Source of the DNA: Budorcas taxicolor
Taxonomy: Eukaryota > Chordata > Mammalia > Artiodactyla > Bovidae
Direction: 5' to 3'
Assembly: GCF_023091745.1 (NCBI RefSeq)
Contig: NC_068915.1
Span: 32,170,001-32,234,000, forward strand
DNA: 64,000 bases
Positions 22,580-34,284 of this stretch are shown in pieces; position 1 is the stretch's first letter, and every line of letters starts with the position of its first letter. The position numbers were made by a program, and so were the translations under genes. Below the pieces are notes generated by a model. The model had not been told where the DNA came from. It worked only from the letters and a program-made list of their open reading frames with translations, and did no database searches.

Positions 22580-24980
22580 AAATGTTGGCTGAAGCATAGA
22601 ATAAAACCGATTTCCTCTGGACATCGACCCTTCATAGGGCCCTTTACAAAATTTAGTATAAGAAAGAGATTCATGACAGCCTAAGAGAGATTTGAAAAAA
22701 TAAAGTGCTACACCAAGAAGTAGTTTAGTAAAACAGTGTACCTTCTGCTATAAGAATTCCATGTCTTGACTGTTAGAAGACTGCTTTGTTTAGAGTTTTA
22801 GTTCCACACAATGTGTACTTTAGTCCACTGAATACAATGTTAGAACAGAATTTGAAATATCAGCATGTTTATACGTGCATCTACCACTTTTTTATCATGA
22901 GAATACAAGCCAAGGACTTCTCAATGGCATATTGTTTTCCCACTAATTTCTTCAAGCCTTGTGATTTATTTATATTATGCATGCATGAACTCACACATCT
23001 TCAAACGTATAGACGGTGCTGCACAGTAGCTTGTTTTGTGACTCCAGCTGTTTGAAACTGTAACACTATCAAAGACGTTTGAAGCCTGCATTAATTGCTG
23101 AAAGCACACCATTTTTCTTTCTTTTTCTTTCCTTTCTCCCTTCTACCTTCCTTTCCTTCCTTCCTTTCATCCTTCTGTCTCCCTCTTCCTTCTTTCCTTT
23201 TTTGCTTTTTTTCGTTTTCTTTCTTCTTTCTTTCAAATAGCAATTGACAATATTTTCACCTTTTTTGGTCATTTAGCAGTTAATTCTCTGTATAAATTTC
23301 AATTAAATGATGTTCGTGTATACTATCTTTTCATTTCTGAAAGTAATCAGTTTGAGTCTTCTTTTTATTAAGTAAAATGTGATTAAAATAATATCTATAA
23401 AGAATTTTGAAACTGATTCTCTGTTATTGAATATTCAATGAGAACTCAGTAAAATATTTTTGGATAGCACTATCCTTCTTGAATATACTTATTCCCTGTG
23501 ATATTTTTTGACTTATTTATATTTTCCTGATATTAACTCTTCTAATAATTTTAAGTCACATGAAGACTTTTGCACGTTCAATTCACACACTTATTCTTCA
23601 ACACGTATTTATCAACTTTCAACCAATTCCAGGGACATATTTGGAGACTAGATAATGTATATGTCAGGTTCTATTCTCAAAAATCTCCCAATCTATTCAC
23701 CATAGTGTTTCCAAAATCTCCCTTGCATCAGAATTCAAGTAGAGGTTTTATGCAGATGACTAAGTTCACACCCAGAGGTTCTACTGGTAGTCATGTATCA
23801 CATTATGTTATCTGAGTAGTTCTGATATATAACCCTTTCTGGAACATTTAAGTCTGGTGGGTTGTAAATGCAATGTTCTTTGATGTAATTGTTGTAGAAC
23901 ATCTAATATTTGCTGACTTTACTTTTTCCCAATAATATTATTGAAAATATAACCATAACTGGGGAGCAGAACTTCCTTAATCTTCCAATTCTCTTAGTTT
24001 GTGAGTGGGGATGAAGAATAGGGAAAGAAGACATACAGAGTTAACAAGAATAAAAATTTCCCCCCAAATGACATTTATCTTCCTTTTATTTACAATAACT
24101 AAGAAGATTTAATTATTTCATGTTTCTCCAGCTCAGATGCAACGTATAATACTTCCAAAATTCTAAGATGTATGCAGTTTCTATGTTTTAACATTTTTGA
24201 AATCAGGATGTATTTCAAAGTTACATTAGTTTTCTTGAAAAATCATTAATCAACATTGAATTTTATAATCAGTGAGTGCTTATAGGTGAGAAAATAAGGT
24301 AAACTTCCATGGCACATAAGAAAGATTTGTATTCTTTCTATAGCACTTCAGTTTAACTTCTTTTTTTTTTCTATTTCATTCATTAATGAACCATAAGCAT
24401 AGTATTTATAATTGTTTATTTCTTTTTCATCTATCAAAATGCATCTGATCTTTATTTTTATAGTTTTAAGTATACAGTAACACAAACCAGCTTCCATCTG
24501 TCCAGACACTTAGCATTCTTTGTCAGCATGATTTTAAGTAACTATCAGAGTAGTAGCATATTAAAGATGACATTGACATACGATTAATGTAGTTTGCCAA
24601 AAATACAATCATTTGAAACAAATTCCTCCAAATAAAGAAGCTATATATAAATAGAAGCACTATATATACATAAATAGTGCTATAAAGTCCAATTTAATCA
24701 AAATTATCTACTTAAAAAGAATATGGGAAAAATAATTTAATTATAATTAAAAAGCATTAAGACAAGTTTGTCTAATGAAGAATATAAATGCTTAAAATGT
24801 GTGATTACCAGTGATCAAAGGAACTCAATAATTTTCAGTCACCTATTTTTTCAGTCATCTGTTGCCATCACAAGCCTTTAGCTATAATTCATAATCTAAG
24901 CCTGAAATGGACTAAAAATTTAACCTGGCACCTATTATAAGTCATTCGGTTTTCCTATACAGTTATAGTCTATAACAAGC
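22580..24980. other. GRID2: Intronic sequence without recognised elements apart from a CT-rich tract
   Basis: It is AT-rich and shows no gene or RNA. The tract at 23110-23236 is listed separately. I assigned no repeat family elsewhere. Confidence 0.5.
23110..23236. repeat. (CTTT/CTTC)n polypyrimidine tract
   Basis: About 125 bases are almost pure C and T on the plus strand, with CTTT, CTTC and CTTCC units. On the transcribed strand of GRID2 this is polypurine. The lysine- and arginine-rich frame on the minus strand at 23069-23272 is only a reading of this tract. Confidence 0.9.
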
Positions 24981-25018
24981 CTCTCACATCCATAAATGAC
25001 TCTCACATCCATAAATGA
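24981..25018. repeat. Tandem duplication, 19 bp x 2
   Basis: CTCTCACATCCATAAATGA occurs at 24981-24999 and again at 25000-25018, identical and adjacent. It lies at the left edge of an antisense BovB fragment. Confidence 0.95.
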
Positions 25019-25425
25019 CTATTGGAAAAACCATAGCTTTGACTAGGTGGACCTTTGTCAGCAAAGTAATGTCTCTGCTTTTTAATATGCCATCTATGAA
25101 CTATGGATGGAGGTTCCTGACATTGTAAGGAGGCAGGAATCAAGACCATCCCCAAGAAACAGAACCTTGTGCACACTAGGACCTTCAGAGGGCAGACAGA
25201 ATGAAAACCACAATCACAGAAAACTAACCAATCTGATCGCATGGACCACAGCCTTGTCTAACTCAATGAAACTATGAGCCATGTCATGCAGGGCCACCCA
25301 AGACAGATGGGTAATAGTGGAGAGTTCTGACAAAACGTGGTCCACTGGAGAAGGGAACGGCAAACCACTTCAGTATTCTTGCCTTGAGAACCCCATGAAT
25401 AGTATGAAAAGACTGTGAGTTAGGA
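25000..25425. mobile_element. BovB mosaic: inverted fragment joined to 5' and central sense fragments
   Basis: 25000-25093 is antisense BovB (CATAGCTTTGACTAGGTGGACC...GTCTCTGC). At about 25094 it switches to sense sequence from the central ORF (GAACTATGGATGGAGGTTCCTGACATTGTA...CCATCCCCAAGAAACAGAA). After about 25163 comes sense 5' UTR sequence (CTTGTGCACACTAGGACC, AACCACAATCACAGAAAACTAACC, GTTCTGACAAAACGTGGTCC). The order of parts is not that of an intact BovB. Confidence 0.85.
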
Positions 25426-25845
25426 AAACCTTTTAATGGAGAAGTGAATTTGGAGGTGCAATATGAAAAATAAATAAGGAACCAATTCAGTAAAAAGGGG
25501 TTACTTTAATGAAAAAGGGTGAAGAACATATTTCCAACTAGAAGAAACAGAATATACAAAAATGCTATGATAGAAAAATCATGTATTATCTGAGAGGCAG
25601 AAGAAATGTCAGGTAGCTAGAGTAGAGAGAATGTGGCAGAGAGTTGTGTAAAATGATGATAGAAGGTTAGGCAAGAAATATGACCTTTGAATGGGTTGGC
25701 TTTTTGTTATTAATTTGTAAGAGAGATTCACATATTTTCAGGATCACCCTGTAATCTGTTATTTATATGTTAAAATATCTCTCTTTACTTTCCTGTGTTT
25801 TAAATTTATGAAAAATTTAAAAGATATAAGATTGGCTATGGTCGT
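25426..25845. other. GRID2: Unassigned spacer between two BovB pieces
   Basis: No gene or repeat family recognised. Confidence 0.4.
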
Positions 25846-26268
25846 TCCATTAGTCATTTATGGATGTGAGAGCTGGACCATAAAGACAACACTGAAGAAT
25901 TGATGGTTTTGAACTGTGGTGCTGGAAAAGACTTTTGAGCGTCCCTTGGATACAAGAAGATCAAACCAGTCAATCCTAAAGGAAATCAGCCCTGAATACA
26001 CATTGGAATGACTGATGCCGACGCTGAAGCTCCAATACTTTGGCCATCTGATGAGAACAGCCAATGCACTGGAAGAGACCATGATACTGGGAGAGACTGA
26101 AAGCAGAAGGAAAAGAGGGTGACAGAATGAGATGGATGCATTACCCATTCAATGGACATAAACTTGCAAACTTCTAAAGATGGTGAAGGACAGGGAGACC
26201 TGGCGTGCTGCAGTCCATGGGACTGCAAGGAGTTGGACATGACTTGTTAACTGAACAACAACAACAAG
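25846..26268 (+). mobile_element. BovB LINE, 3' end
   Basis: It begins CATTTATGGATGTGAGAGCTGGACC and runs through CAATACTTTGGCCATCTGATGAGAACAG and CCATGGGACTGCAAGGAGTTGGACATGACTTG to an (AAC)n tail at about 26250-26268. It is shorter and more diverged than the 30.3 kb copy. Confidence 0.9.
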
Positions 26269-26333
26269 ATTATTATGTAATCACATTTGTCAGTCTTTTG
26301 ACTTTGGGGAATATTTTGCCTTCTCACAGCCTA

Positions 26334-26520
26334 TGGGCTTCCTGGTGGCTCAGTTGGTAAAGAATTCTCCTGCAATACAGGAGACCTCGGTTTGAATCTT
26401 GGGTCAGGAAGATACCCTGGAGAAGGGAACAGCTACCCACTCCAGTATTCTGGCCTGGAAAATTCCACAGACTGTATAGTTCATGGGGTCGCAAAGAGTC
26501 GGACATGACTTAGTGACTTT
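26334..26520 (+). mobile_element. Bov-tA group SINE
   Basis: The head GGGCTTCCTGGTGGCTCAGTTGGTAAAG, the tRNA-derived B-box-like GGTTTGAATCTTGGGTC, the middle GAGAAGGGAACAGCTACCCACTCCAG and the tail GGTCGCAAAGAGTCGGACATGACTTAGTGAC are all present. Confidence 0.92.
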
Positions 26521-26524
26521 TACT

Positions 26525-27265
26525 CACTCAGATTGGGGTAAGAGATGCAGCCTATAGACTGATAAAGTGACAAGTTTATCTTCACCATCTGATACCCTAT
26601 GACTGATCACCAGCTGACAGAAGTTAGGACTCCAGGAAAGATAGCAATGAAATTTAAAGAAACTAGATGAGTGCATAATGTTATATTTAGTTGATGCAGG
26701 TAAAATTTGATGTTTATAAGCATTATCCCAGCTAACAAAGAGTGAAGTAAACACAATTGTGACAAGAACAATAATCCATATTATATTATGGGTTATAAGT
26801 CTGTCTTCAAAACTTTTTCCATTTTTCAGAAATTCTAGCTATTAAAATTATTATTCTTTTATAATATGGCACATCCTGGATTTAGAACTGATTCTTTCAA
26901 GACAAGTGACAGAATATTCAGTATTCTGTAATATTTTGTATTACAAAAATATGAAGATCTTGGTTAAAAGATATGATGAACTCTATGTTTATGTTTGTGT
27001 GAGGGGAAGACAATGGATAATGAATAAATACTATTTTACTTTGCCCTCTCAGTTATTGCCATTTTTCCAGAATATCAATGCCAAAACTCAGAAGTCACTT
27101 TCAGTTTTCAATATTTACTTTCAATTTTTCAATATTTTTTCTCTTAATCCTGATACTCCTTTATATCAATTCGTGCTAACCAATACTGCTAATTCTATAT
27201 CTTAAATATTTCTCAGAATGATTCTCTTCTTTGAAATATTTGATTCCAATCCCTTGAAAAAAAAC
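26525..27265. other. GRID2: Intronic sequence, nothing recognised
   Basis: It is AT-rich. The 99-codon plus-strand frame at 26906-27205 has low-complexity composition and no family match that I know. Confidence 0.45.
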
Positions 27266-27266
27266 A

Positions 27267-27416
27267 TGAAAGTGTCAGTCTCTCAGTCATGTCTGTGTCT
27301 TTGCAACCCTATGGACTGTAGTCCATCAGGCTCCTCTGTCCATGGAATTCTCCAGGCAAGACTACTGGAGTGGGTAGTCATTCTCTCTTCTAGGCGATCT
27401 TCCCGACCCATCTGAA
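27267..27416 (-). mobile_element. Bov-tA group SINE fragment, inverted
   Basis: The plus strand shows the complement of the SINE 3' two thirds: GTCTCTCAGTCATGTCTGTGTCTTTGCAACCC, ATGGACTGTAGTCCATCAGGCTCCTCTGTCCATGG and GGCAAGACTACTGGAGTGGG, ending at CTTCCCGACCC. The tRNA-derived head is missing. Confidence 0.88.
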
Positions 27417-27939
27417 GGCTGAGAAGCCCTCTAGTCCCTTAGTTTAATCTACATCACACTTCAATTACTAAAACTGTCTCCAAGTTGGTGTGAATGATTT
27501 CACAGCCTTCAACTTAACTTTTCTCCAATCATCCACAATGTAAACAAGTATATCTATTTATTAAATCTTATCATGTCATTTCTGTGTTTTAAAGGCCATA
27601 AATAAAAGACTGAGGAACTATTAAAAACTGGAAGAACTAAAGAGAAATTACAACTAAATACCATATGGGATCCTAAATAAAAATCTAGAAAAGAAAAATA
27701 TTATTAAAGAAACTGATGAATTTTGAGTAAGGTCTGTGGTTCATTCAGTAATACTGTATTAATATTGACTGCCTATTGTTTATAATCACACTATGGCTAT
27801 GTAAGACATTGATATCAGTGGAAGGGAATGAGAAATATAATAAATTATTTGCCCTATTTATGCAACTTTTTCTACATTTTCTATAAATCTAAAACTACTT
27901 GAAAATTAAAAGCTAAAAGCAGATAAAACAGTCAGTGAC

Positions 27940-28115
27940 TTCCAGCTTCTGCAGGAAAAGCTTAAACTCTTAGCATGGCATACAAAGCCCTTCATGAACT
28001 GGCCCTGGTCTATATTTTCATGGTTACTTCCAGCTCCTATTCCTTGCCATCACATTTTCCTTCCATTTCATAATTCTATTTCCTACTGCCATGCTATTTA
28101 TACTATGGTTTATAT
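27940..28115 (+). mobile_element. L2 LINE 3' fragment
   Basis: Phrases such as AAACTCTTAGCATGGCATACAAAGCCCTTCATGAACTGGCCC and CTTCCAGCTCCTATTCC are those of the L2 3' region in order. It is old and non-coding. Confidence 0.65.
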
Positions 28116-28840
28116 TATTTTTTCAGAAGTCTAGGAGCTTATAAAAGAATTATTTTTGACATCTTAAGAACACTGAGTCTTCTGACTTATGACCATGGTA
28201 TATATCTTCATTTAATTCAGTCTTAAATTTTTTCTAAGCAATATTCTGTAATACTCACTGAATAAGTCTTACTCTCCTTTGTTAAATTTATTGCTAAATT
28301 TAAAAATTTATCAAATTATTATTAAATTATTTATTTTATATTTATATACTGTTGCAAATGAAACTGTACTTCAATAAAAAATACATATTTGCTAGATATA
28401 AAAAATATACACTTTTAAATTTAATTTTCCATGGCTAGAATATCAGAATATATCAGATTGTTGCATACTGATTTTGCATTACAAAATCCTTTAAACTCAG
28501 TTGCTAGTCTTTCTTTTTCTGTAGGTAATATAGCAATTTTTACAAAGTTATGTAATTTTCAAAAAAGACATATATATTTCTTCCTTCCCTTTTAAAAAAA
28601 ATTATTTATTTATTTATTTATAGTACTTCCTTTCTAATATATAAACCTTTTTATTACCTTTTCATGTCTTATTGTACTAGCTAGTACCAGGACAATATTG
28701 AAAATACATGCTAAAAGCAGTTATCTTTCCCTTGTTCCTAATCTTAGGAGAAAAAGATTCAGTCTTTGATAATTAAATATGAGGTAACATGTAACATTAT
28801 TTTTTTCTTTGACCATGATCTCACTGAAGTTGATGAAGTT

Positions 28841-29875
28841 TGTTTTTATTACTAGCTTGCTGAGAGTTTTTATCAACAATGGATGTTAGATTTTGGTTAA
28901 AGCTTTTTTTTTTTTTTGCATCCATAGAAATAATAGTTTTTCCCTCAGTCTCTTAATATGGGTGAAAGTTAAAGTGTTAGTCACTTAATCATGCCTGACT
29001 CTTTGTGACCCCATGGACTTAGTCCATTAGCCTCCTCTGTCCAGGGGATTTTCCAGGTAAGGATACTGGAGTGGTTTTCCATTTCCTTCTCCAGAGGATC
29101 TTCCTGACCCAGGGATCCCAGATCTCCTGCACTGCAGGCAGATATTTTACCGACTAAGCTACCAATTGATTGATTTCTGAGTGTTAAACCATCATTGCAA
29201 GGATAATGGCAGCCTTGCTAATGGGCTGGAGTAGAGTAACACCTATTTAGCTTTTCGGAAGAATTTGTGTTTAATTAGTATTATTTCTTCCTTAATTTTC
29301 AGTAGAACTCAGTAGTAGGACTTTCTAAAAGTGAAGTTTTTTGGGGGGGAAAGTTTATAACTGTAAAATCTATTTTTAAAACAGATATGGGCATATTCAG
29401 CTTATTTATTTCCTTTTGAGTGTGCTTTGGTAATCTGTGTCTTTCAAGGAATTTGCTTTTTTCATCTAACTTGTCAAATTTATTAGCATAAAGATGCTCA
29501 TAATATCATCAGGTAGTCATTTAATATCTATAGAATCTGTAGTAATACCAACTCTTTCACTTATAATATTGGTAATCTGTATCATCTCTCTTTTGTTCCT
29601 GGTCAATCTAGCTAGAGGTTGTTACTTAAATTAATTTTCTTCAAGAAAAAGTTTTTGGTTTTGTTGATTTTTCTCTATTGCTTTTTATTTGCTATATTAT
29701 TTATTTCCACTCTGATGTTTATCATTTCCCTTTTTCTCTGCTTAATTTGAGTTTAATTTGCTCCTCTTTTTAAAGTAGAAGCTGTGATCATAAACTTTAG
29801 ACTTTTTTCCTAGTATAGGTATTTAGTCCTTTACATTTATTTTATGTACTGCTTCAGTCTAAATTTTTTGTGCTA
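28841..29875 (-). mobile_element. Ancient L1 (L1M-type) ORF2 fragment, inverted, split by a SINE
   Basis: The plus strand reads as complement of old L1 ORF2: GAGAGTTTTTATCAACAATGGATGTTAGATTTTG, then TTGATTGATTTCTGAGTGTTAAACCATCATTGCAAG after the SINE, then TTGCTTTTTTCATCTAACTTGTCAAATTTATTAG. It continues to TGATCATAAACTTTAGACTTTTTTCCTAG. It is in sense orientation with GRID2 and much mutated. 29876-30250 may continue it but I cannot support this. Confidence 0.75.
28968..29163 (-). mobile_element. Bov-tA group SINE, inverted, inside the L1M fossil
   Basis: The complement carries TAGCTTAGTCGGTAAAATATCTGCCTGCAGTGCAGGAGATCTGGGATCCC at its 5' side and the CCATGGGGTCACAAAGAGTCAGGCATGATTAAGTGACTAAC tail. 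L1M sequence continues on both sides. Confidence 0.9.
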
Positions 29876-30251
29876 CATTTCCCCTACAATTCATTTATGT
29901 TATTCACCTTTCCTGCTAACATAATAACTATAGTTATTTTTGATGCTTCTGACAGTTCCAACATCTGTGTTAATCACCTATTAGAATGCCAGTCTTCCAG
30001 ATTAGACACTGTTTTCTCCAGTGTTTGCTTGAAACTCAGTACCCTGCATCTTGTAAATTCAGGTTGTTAATTACATTTAGACAGACTTTAAGCACTTTTG
30101 GTTAGAAGGAGTGCACTGCTTCTGATTATCAATGTGAATAATTTTATTTCTTTTACTAATATTTTATTCCTTGACAGCAATGACATTCAGACACATCGAC
30201 AGCAGGAATTAAAAAATCACTCCTCTTATAGGAACTTTCTTATCAGGGCCC

Positions 30252-31195
30252 ATCAGTTCAGTTCAGTTGTTCAGTCATGTCCAACTCTTTGTGACCCCAT
30301 GAATCACAGCATGCCAGGCCTCCCTATCCATCACCAACTCCTGGAATCCACTCAAACTCATGTCCATTGAGTTGGTGATGCCATCCAGCCATCTCATCCT
30401 CTGTTGTATCCTTCTCTTCCTGCCCCCAATCCCTCCCAGCATCAGAGTCTTTTCCAATGAGTCAACTCTTTGCATGAGGTGGCCAAAGTATTGGAATTTC
30501 AGCTTTAGGATCAGTCCTTCCAATGAACACCCAGGACTGAACTCCTTTAGGATGGACTGGTTGGATCTCCCTGCAGTCCAAGGGACTCCAAGAGTCTTCC
30601 AACACCACAGTTCAAAAGCACCAATTCTTCAATGCTCAGCTTTCCTCACAGTTCAACTCTCACATCCACACCTGACCACTGGAAAAACCATAGCCTTGAC
30701 TAGACGGACCTTTGTTGACAAAGTAATGTCTCTGCTTTTGAATATGCTATCTAGGTTGGTCATAACTTTCCTTCCAAGGAGTAAGCGTCTTCTAATTTCA
30801 TGGTTGCAGTCACCATCTGCAGTGATTTTGGAGCCCAAAAAAATAAAGTCTGACACTGTTTCCACTGTTTCCCCATCTATTTCCCATGAAATGATGGGAC
30901 CAGATGCCATGATCTTAGTTTTCTGAATGTTGAGCTTTAAGCCAATTTTTTCACTCTCCTCTTTCACTTTCAAGAGGCTTTTGAGTTCCTCTTCACTTTC
31001 TGCCATAAGGGTGGTGCCATCTGACTATCTGAGGTTATTGATATTTCTCCTGGCAATCTTGATTCCAGCTTGTGCTTCTTCCAGCCCAGCGTTTCTCATG
31101 ATGTACTCCACATATAAGTTAAATAAGCAGGGTTACAATATACAGCCTTGATGTAGTCCTTTTCCTATTTGGAACCAGTCTGTTGTTCCATGTCC
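30252..31195 (-). mobile_element. BovB LINE, 3' half, inverted
   Basis: It begins TCAGTTCAGTTCAGTTGTTCAGTCATG on the plus strand and extends to GGAACCAGTCTGTTGTTCCATG. The minus strand keeps a 117-codon frame at 30653-31006 (MAESEEELKSLLKVKEESEK and LNIQKTKIMASGP), which is the part of BovB reverse transcriptase after the YADD motif, and a second at 30275-30523 (FGHLMQRVDSLEKTLMLGG). This is the longest 3' BovB piece here. It is interrupted and inactive, and it is sense to GRID2. Confidence 0.94.
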
Positions 31196-31449
31196 ATAGG
31201 CCCTCTATAATCTCACACCTGGCCACAACTCTGAATCTAAACTATGACATTCAGCTGTACTCATTCTACTTTACCAACAAAAAGTTTGTTTCTGCTCAGT
31301 TCAGCTTCTTTTCTCTCTGTTCCTTTTGCATGGATGTTTTCTACCCATATACTCTTTCAGCTTAAGCCCTCATGCTAAGTCTATGCTTTTGCAACCTCTG
31401 TTTCTATAACATCCCTGCTATTCTCTATCTCATGACTTTAATTTTTTCT

Positions 31450-31685
31450 TAACATTTATCATCATCTTACTGCATACCTGTTTGTTTCTATATATTCACT
31501 CTTTCTTCTCCAAGAAAATATAAGCTACATCAGAGCAGGAGCTTTGTCTGCTCAGAGGGGGAGCTTTATCTTCTTAGCACAAAACCTGGAACAAAGATTG
31601 TTCTATTGTAGGCACTGAGTGAATTTAATGAATTGAATGAGTGAATGAATTAACTGAGTGAATAACTGAGTGAATGGCATAGTTG
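31450..31685 (+). mobile_element. L2 LINE 3' end
   Basis: It contains CTCCAAGAAAATATAAGCTACATCAGAGCAGG, GTCTGCTCAGAGG, CTTAGCACAAAACCTGGAACAAAG and then GGCACTGAGTGAATTTAATGAATTGAATGAGTGAATGAA, the L2 3' terminus with its GAAT-like tail. Confidence 0.7.
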
Positions 31686-31689
31686 CAGT

Positions 31690-33450
31690 CCAATCTTCAA
31701 AGTGGATACAAAACAAGATAGCTTACTTAAATTACCAATTACACTCCTACTTTCAGCTTTAATTTCAGTACATTAATGTTACTCAAAAAACCTGCCTATT
31801 TTACAGAAACAGTCTACTCTTACTGATATAAAGAATCCTAAGTGGAATTGACAAAAGTGGGAGTGAGAAGAATCTGTCCTTCATACTGAAAGTGTTGCTT
31901 AGCATTCCTTACATGCACTATTTAGAAATATGCCTTGTAATAGGGCTAGCATAAGTACTTTCCATAAAAATAGAGATGAAAGAAGAAACACTTTGCTTTT
32001 ATTTATAGAAACTCAGATGTCCTTGCTATACAGAGGAGCTCAGTAAATATTTCTTCAAAGCATGAATACAATAGAATATGTAATAATTTAGAACATTTAA
32101 TTTGTCTTTAAAAACAATATTCTCCATGGATCTTTTTGTAGCAATAATACATCAGATACAGTCTGTTACCTCTTTAGTATATAAACATTCATTAAAAATT
32201 TTAATTTGGTTAAACTAATCTTTTAATAATGTGTATTTTTTAGATAGTTTTAAACTAAATAGAACTTTTAGTTTTTAAGTAAACTAAAATGGCTACTTGT
32301 TTGATTTCTTATAGCAAGTATGAAAACTCATGATTTTCTAATGTAATATATTCCAATTAATTGTAAAATTATTTTAATTTCTTCTCAGTCTTTAATCAGT
32401 GATTTTATCTTGATCTGATTAAGACATATAGTTGGCAGCAGTAGCCAGATCACAGCATTCTGTTTGTGAATCGATCACCAGTATTACAATTTATGGATAA
32501 TCACATGTCACTTAGCATAAAATGCATTGGATTTATTCTCTGCCAGGAAGTAATCTTTTACCATCTGCAGTTTGTTATCATATTCTAATTTCACTAATAA
32601 TGCCTTTCAATATAGTATCAGAAGCACTTCTATTTCAGGGGGAAAAAGTGTGTATGTACTTTACAGAGCTATGAAACAGTTCATAAGGTCAGAAACACTA
32701 TTTAATACTGTGGCCACTGCTGGCAGGAATTATGAGGTGAAAGAAGATAATTCCTGAAAAGCCTGGCATAAAATATGTGGCAACTCTTATGAAAAGAGAG
32801 GTTTTCACTAAGTCACATGGCCTCTTTTCTCTTATATGTTTTGTGTGTGTGTGTGTGTTTGTTTTTATAGCAGCACTATACAAGTTGTCAAAAAGGCCTG
32901 TATTTAAATCTTTGAAACTAATTTTTATGTACAATTCACTTAAACATACAAAGATAATGTTTCTTCCAAGGGAAGATATGATACCAAAACACTAAGGCTG
33001 ACATGACAACTTCCTAGCCACTGATATAAGCATGAAAAAATAACAGTTAAAGAAACCAAATAAGCCTCCTGTACTTCTGCTATTGCCTAGAAACTGCTGC
33101 TTTCAGAGAAGTAAGTATGTTGGTTCTATAACCTAGAGAACTAGGGTGTATGTGAGGAATCTTGATTTTTAGTTGTTCAAATGTGAATCAGTGATGGCCT
33201 TGGACAGACTCACTTTTGCTTTTGGGGTTTCAGCTTCTTTGTGCATTAAAGGTGGTGATTAGACTAGATGGTTTCCCAGGAGATACAGTACCAACATTTC
33301 TCTCTCTCTTTCCCTTGTTTCTTTCACTGATCAATCTTTCCTCCATTTGGCACATTCTAACTTAATTGGTTGCATTTTGACCTAGAAATAGAAAACAATT
33401 TTCTGTTTCTTTAATTTGTCTTTACATACCTCCATATTGATTGATTCTAA
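31690..33450. other. GRID2: Intronic sequence, repeat-poor
   Basis: Only a short (GT)n run at about 32842-32862 was recognised. No coding frame is credible. No repeat family could be named. Confidence 0.5.
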
Positions 33451-33461
33451 TGACATTTCTG

Positions 33462-33755
33462 GCTTCCCTGATAGCTCAGTTGGTAAAGAATCCACCTGCA
33501 ACGTAGAGACTCTGGTTTGATTCCTGGGTTGGGAAGATCTCCTGGAGAAGGAATAGGCTACCCACTCCAGTATTGTTGGGCTTCCCTTGTGGCTCAGCTG
33601 GTAAAGAATCTGCCTGCAATGCCAGAGACCTGGATTTGATCCCTGGGTTGGGAAGATCTCCTGGAGAAGGGAAAGGCTACCCACTTCAGTATTCTGGCCT
33701 GGAGAACTGGTCATGGAGTTGGACATGACTGAGCTACTTTCACTCACTCACTCAG
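33462..33755 (+). mobile_element. BOV-A2-type dimeric SINE with 10-bp target-site duplication
   Basis: Two BovA units lie head to tail. The first (33462-33577) runs from GGCTTCCCTGATAGCTCAGTTGG to CCACTCCAGTATTGTTG. The second (33578-33755) has its own head GGCTTCCCTTGTGGCTCAGC and the 3' tail GACATGACTGAGCTACTTTCACTC. GACATTTCTG flanks the element at 33452-33461 and 33756-33765. Confidence 0.93.
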
Positions 33756-33802
33756 GACATTTCTGCTAATATTTTCTCAGGACATTTCTGCTAATATTTT
33801 CT
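33753..33802. repeat. Tandem duplication, 25 bp x 2, at the SINE 3' junction
   Basis: CAGGACATTTCTGCTAATAT plus TTTCT occurs at 33753-33777 and again at 33778-33802, identical. It includes the 3' copy of the SINE target-site duplication, so the 10-mer GACATTTCTG is present three times locally. Confidence 0.95.
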
Positions 33803-34037
33803 TGGGTCCGGGTGCTACTGGCAAAACAGAATATTCCTGCATGCTTAAAATGAAAAACGTATGAAGGATTTTATTTATAATATGCCTGTTTAAAATGCCC
33901 TGGCATTAAAAAGTTGTTTTTTTTTTCACTGTGTAAGCATTTATGACCCTTTCAAAGAAAGTTTTTTATCTATTTGTAACAAAATCATTTTCTTCTAAAT
34001 GTATAATATATACATTATTATACATTATAACATTATG

Positions 34038-34040
<3 letters not shown>

Positions 34041-34068
<28 letters not shown>
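34041..34068. repeat. (CA)n microsatellite
   Basis: An uninterrupted AC run of about 28 bases is followed directly by (GGT)n and the inverted SINE. Confidence 0.95.
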
Positions 34069-34069
<1 letters not shown>

Positions 34070-34071
<2 letters not shown>

Positions 34072-34284
34072 GTGGTGGTGGTTTAGTCACCAAGTTTTGT
34101 CTAATCGTTTTGTGACCCCCATGGACAGTAGCCAGCTAGGCTCCTCTATCCATGGGCTTTCCCAGGCAAGAATACTGGAATGGGTTGCCATTTCTGTCTC
34201 CAGAGGATCTTCTCAACCCAGGGATGGAATCTGGGTCTCCCACATTGCAGGTGGACTATTAACCATCTGAGCCACCTGGCAGGC
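34070..34284 (-). mobile_element. Bov-tA group SINE, inverted
   Basis: The complement has the head GGCCTGCCAGGTGGCTCAGATGG and the body CCTGCAATGTGGGAGACCCAGATTCCATCCCTGGGTTGAGAAG. The tail ends in TTGGTGACTAAACCACCACC next to the (CA)n tract. It is in sense orientation to GRID2. Confidence 0.92.

Noticed and set aside
23069..23272. Lys/Arg-rich basic protein on the minus strand
   Set aside because: It is a translation of a (CTTT)n polypyrimidine tract.
30360..30926. 188-codon plus-strand frame, the joint longest in the window
   Set aside because: It is the antisense shadow of the BovB ORF; similar frames appear over every inverted BovB copy (5039, 18745, 22018).
30653..31006. 117-codon minus-strand frame as a gene
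   Set aside because: It is a piece of BovB reverse transcriptase; the same peptide pattern occurs in other BovB copies in the window.
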